From Nitrospinota bacterium (GTDB lineage Bacteria > Nitrospirota > Nitrospiria > Nitrospirales > UBA8639): a stretch of DNA of 7,821 nt. The DNA is taken from assembly GCA_022561525.1 (NCBI GenBank), contig JADFRB010000074.1:1-7821 (forward strand). The letters are read 5' to 3'. The notes beneath the pieces were generated by a model. That model saw only the letters and a list, made by a program, of their open reading frames with translations, did not search any database and was not told the DNA's origin. The first letter of the stretch is position 1; every line of letters begins with the position of its first letter. Both the position numbers and the translations under genes were made by a program. Below, in pieces: positions 7,113-7,821 of this stretch.

Positions 7113-7272
7113 GGGACTGTTGAAAAAAGCCACCAGCTGCGTTCTCAACCTTCGGGCTCACAGACTTGGCGCTCCCGCGCCGTTCGCTGCTCGAAGGGCT
7201 CAACGTACGCAGCGTACGCCTCGCCCTCCTCGCTGCTTGCGGCCTTGCTGGATGGCCTTTTTGAACAGTCCC
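7113..7272. mobile_element. 160-bp MITE-like element with terminal inverted repeats, upstream of mraY
   Basis: The termini are near-perfect inverted repeats of about 25 bp. The left end reads GGGACTGTTGAAAAAAGCCA followed by CCAGC. The complement of the right end reads GGGACTGTTCAAAAAGGCCA, then T and CCAGC. They differ by two substitutions and one extra base. Inside lies a perfect palindrome, CGTACGC-A-GCGTACG (7204-7218), and a smaller GC-rich hairpin (GGCGC TCCC GCGCC). There is no transposase frame. The open frames across it are by-products of a GC-rich repeat. I found no clear target-site duplication; TGTT occurs near both ends but is offset by three bases on the left. Size, termini and position suggest a non-autonomous or REP/MITE-type repeat. 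I have the impression that similar repeats are common in Nitrospira-like genomes, but this cannot be checked here. Confidence 0.75.
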
Positions 7273-7315
7273 TGTTTCCATTGTAGGTGACGGATCAAGA
7301 CCAATTGTCAATCGA

Positions 7316-7341
7316 GGTTTTTTCAATTATTCAACAGGCCC
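7316..7341. repeat. Diverged copy of an element terminus (TIR-like remnant)
   Basis: The stretch reads GGTTTTTTCAA, then TTATTCAA, then CAGGCCC. Without the central eight bases it closely resembles the complement of the left terminus of the 7113-7272 element (GGCTTTTTTCAACAGTCCC). The eight-base insert repeats the adjacent TTCAA. It may be the end of a second, mostly lost copy, or the original outer terminus of a longer element. The match is short, so chance similarity is possible. Confidence 0.4.
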
Positions 7342-7415
7342 TTAATAGTGTTTTTCGTTGTTAAAATTGTGCTGATCGATTTTCAACAATATGAATCGAC
7401 TCCTCGTGATGCCTT

Positions 7416-7821
7416 TCACTTAGAATTTAGCCGTGTATTCTTTTTCATGGAAAACCCATCGAGGACGGTTTCCAGCTGCATACTTCTGGAGGCTTTCAGC
7501 AAGACCACATCGCCTGGTCTGGCAACATCCTGCAAGAAACCCGTTGCCTCTTTTGGCGTGGCTGCTTGAAAAATAGATGAGGCAACCATGCCCCGATTCT
7601 TGGCACCCCAGGCGATTTCTTTTCCAAGATTTCCACAGACAATCAGGGACGAAACCGCATGGTCGGCAATATAGGCTCCCACATCCCGATGCATCGCCCG
7701 CGTGTTCTTTCCTAATTCTAACATGTCACCCACCACGGCGATTGTCTGCTTGCCTTGCCCCAACTCTTTGAGCATGGTGACCGCCGCTTTCATGGAAGCA
7801 GGATTGGCGTTGTAGCAATCT
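7416..7821 (-). CDS. murF: UDP-N-acetylmuramoyl-tripeptide--D-alanyl-D-alanine ligase MurF (3' part, cut by right window edge)
   Basis: MurF is the cytoplasmic ATP-dependent ligase that adds the D-Ala-D-Ala dipeptide and so completes UDP-MurNAc-pentapeptide, the substrate of MraY. Only the C-terminal 134 or so residues are in the window; the frame is open to base 7821. The first complete codons read DCYNANPASMKAA, the conserved MurF motif at the start of the C-terminal domain, so the methionine at 7793 inside it is not the true start. Further signatures are AVVGDMLELG (from about residue 28 of the visible part, matching the MurF GDMLELG motif), HRDVGAYIA and GDVVLLKASRSMQLE (the family's GD.VL.KGSR motif with Ala for Gly). 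It ends in a short basic tail. Its place upstream of mraY is the standard dcw order. The family call is firm, but the ATP-binding part cannot be examined. Confidence 0.95.
   Translation of the reverse strand, partial: DCYNANPASMKAAVTMLKELGQGKQTIAVVGDMLELGKNTRAMHRDVGAYIADHAVSSLIVCGNLGKEIAWGAKNRGMVASSIFQAATPKEATGFLQDVARPGDVVLLKASRSMQLETVLDGFSMKKNTRLNSK

Larger units (their letters stand above)
7103..7415. other. murF-mraY intergenic region (313 bp), filled mainly by repeat elements
   Basis: No convincing gene lies here. In transcription order after the murF stop there is an AT-rich imperfect hairpin (arms TTGTTAAAAT at 7358-7367 and ATTTTCAACAA at 7379-7389). No U-run follows it on the minus strand, so it is not a good intrinsic terminator. 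Next comes a sequence resembling an element terminus (7316-7341), then about 45 bp with no recognised signal apart from a poor promoter-like pair (TTGACA and TACAAT with a 20-bp spacer). The 160-bp inverted-repeat element (7113-7272) follows, then 10 bp to the mraY ATG. The gap is far longer than the other junctions of this operon. Confidence 0.8.

Noticed and set aside
7280..7311. Possible promoter for mraY on the minus strand: TTGACA (7311-7306) and TACAAT (7285-7280)
   Set aside because: Both hexamers look good, but the spacer is 20 bp, beyond the usual 16-18, so it is not reported as a promoter.
7108..7326. Minus-strand open frame of 72 codons between murF and mraY
   Set aside because: It runs through the inverted-repeat element, and its Arg/Ala/Ser-rich translation reflects the repeat sequence. 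Frames of this kind in repeats are usually spurious.
7358..7389. AT-rich hairpin after murF as an intrinsic terminator
   Set aside because: The stem is weak and imperfect, and no U-run follows it in the minus-strand direction. Termination here would also cut the operon before mraY.

Overview
The window is a stretch of a bacterial division and cell-wall (dcw) cluster. All genes lie on the minus strand, so transcription runs from the right edge to the left edge. In that order they are murF (3' end only, cut by the right edge), mraY, murD, ftsW, murG, murC and murB (5' part only, cut by the left edge). This is the classic dcw order. Every gene was identified from family motifs in its translation. 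I see no gene foreign to the cluster, no RNA gene, no CRISPR and no phage or transposase gene.

The products form one pathway. MurC, MurD and MurF are ATP-dependent ligases of the UDP-MurNAc-pentapeptide branch, and MurB makes the UDP-MurNAc that MurC uses. MraY moves phospho-MurNAc-pentapeptide to the lipid carrier (lipid I). MurG adds GlcNAc (lipid II). FtsW is the SEDS polymerase that uses lipid II at the septum. Most junctions are tight: 4 bp between mraY and murD, about 24 bp between ftsW and murG, 47 bp between murG and murC, and murB close behind or overlapping murC. This suggests a single operon with translational coupling.

The unusual content lies between and at the starts of the genes. 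(1) The murD-ftsW junction carries an imperfect inverted repeat with about 42-bp arms, flanked by a 5-bp direct repeat TTCAT. It looks like a small non-coding inserted element (MITE-like). (2) The 313-bp murF-mraY gap holds a 160-bp element with about 25-bp terminal inverted repeats and a perfect internal palindrome, plus a second sequence resembling one of those termini. The element ends 10 bp from the mraY start codon, where no Shine-Dalgarno sequence is visible. (3) The start of murB sits in a 27-bp tandem repeat that stays open in the murB frame and offers several alternative starts.

The organism is probably a Gram-negative-type bacterium of moderate GC content. Protein flavour and the type of interspersed palindromic repeat remind me of Nitrospirota (Nitrospira-like), but that is recollection and not shown by the sequence. 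I found no wholly new system: the genes are ordinary, and the interest lies in small repeats inserted into an essential operon.
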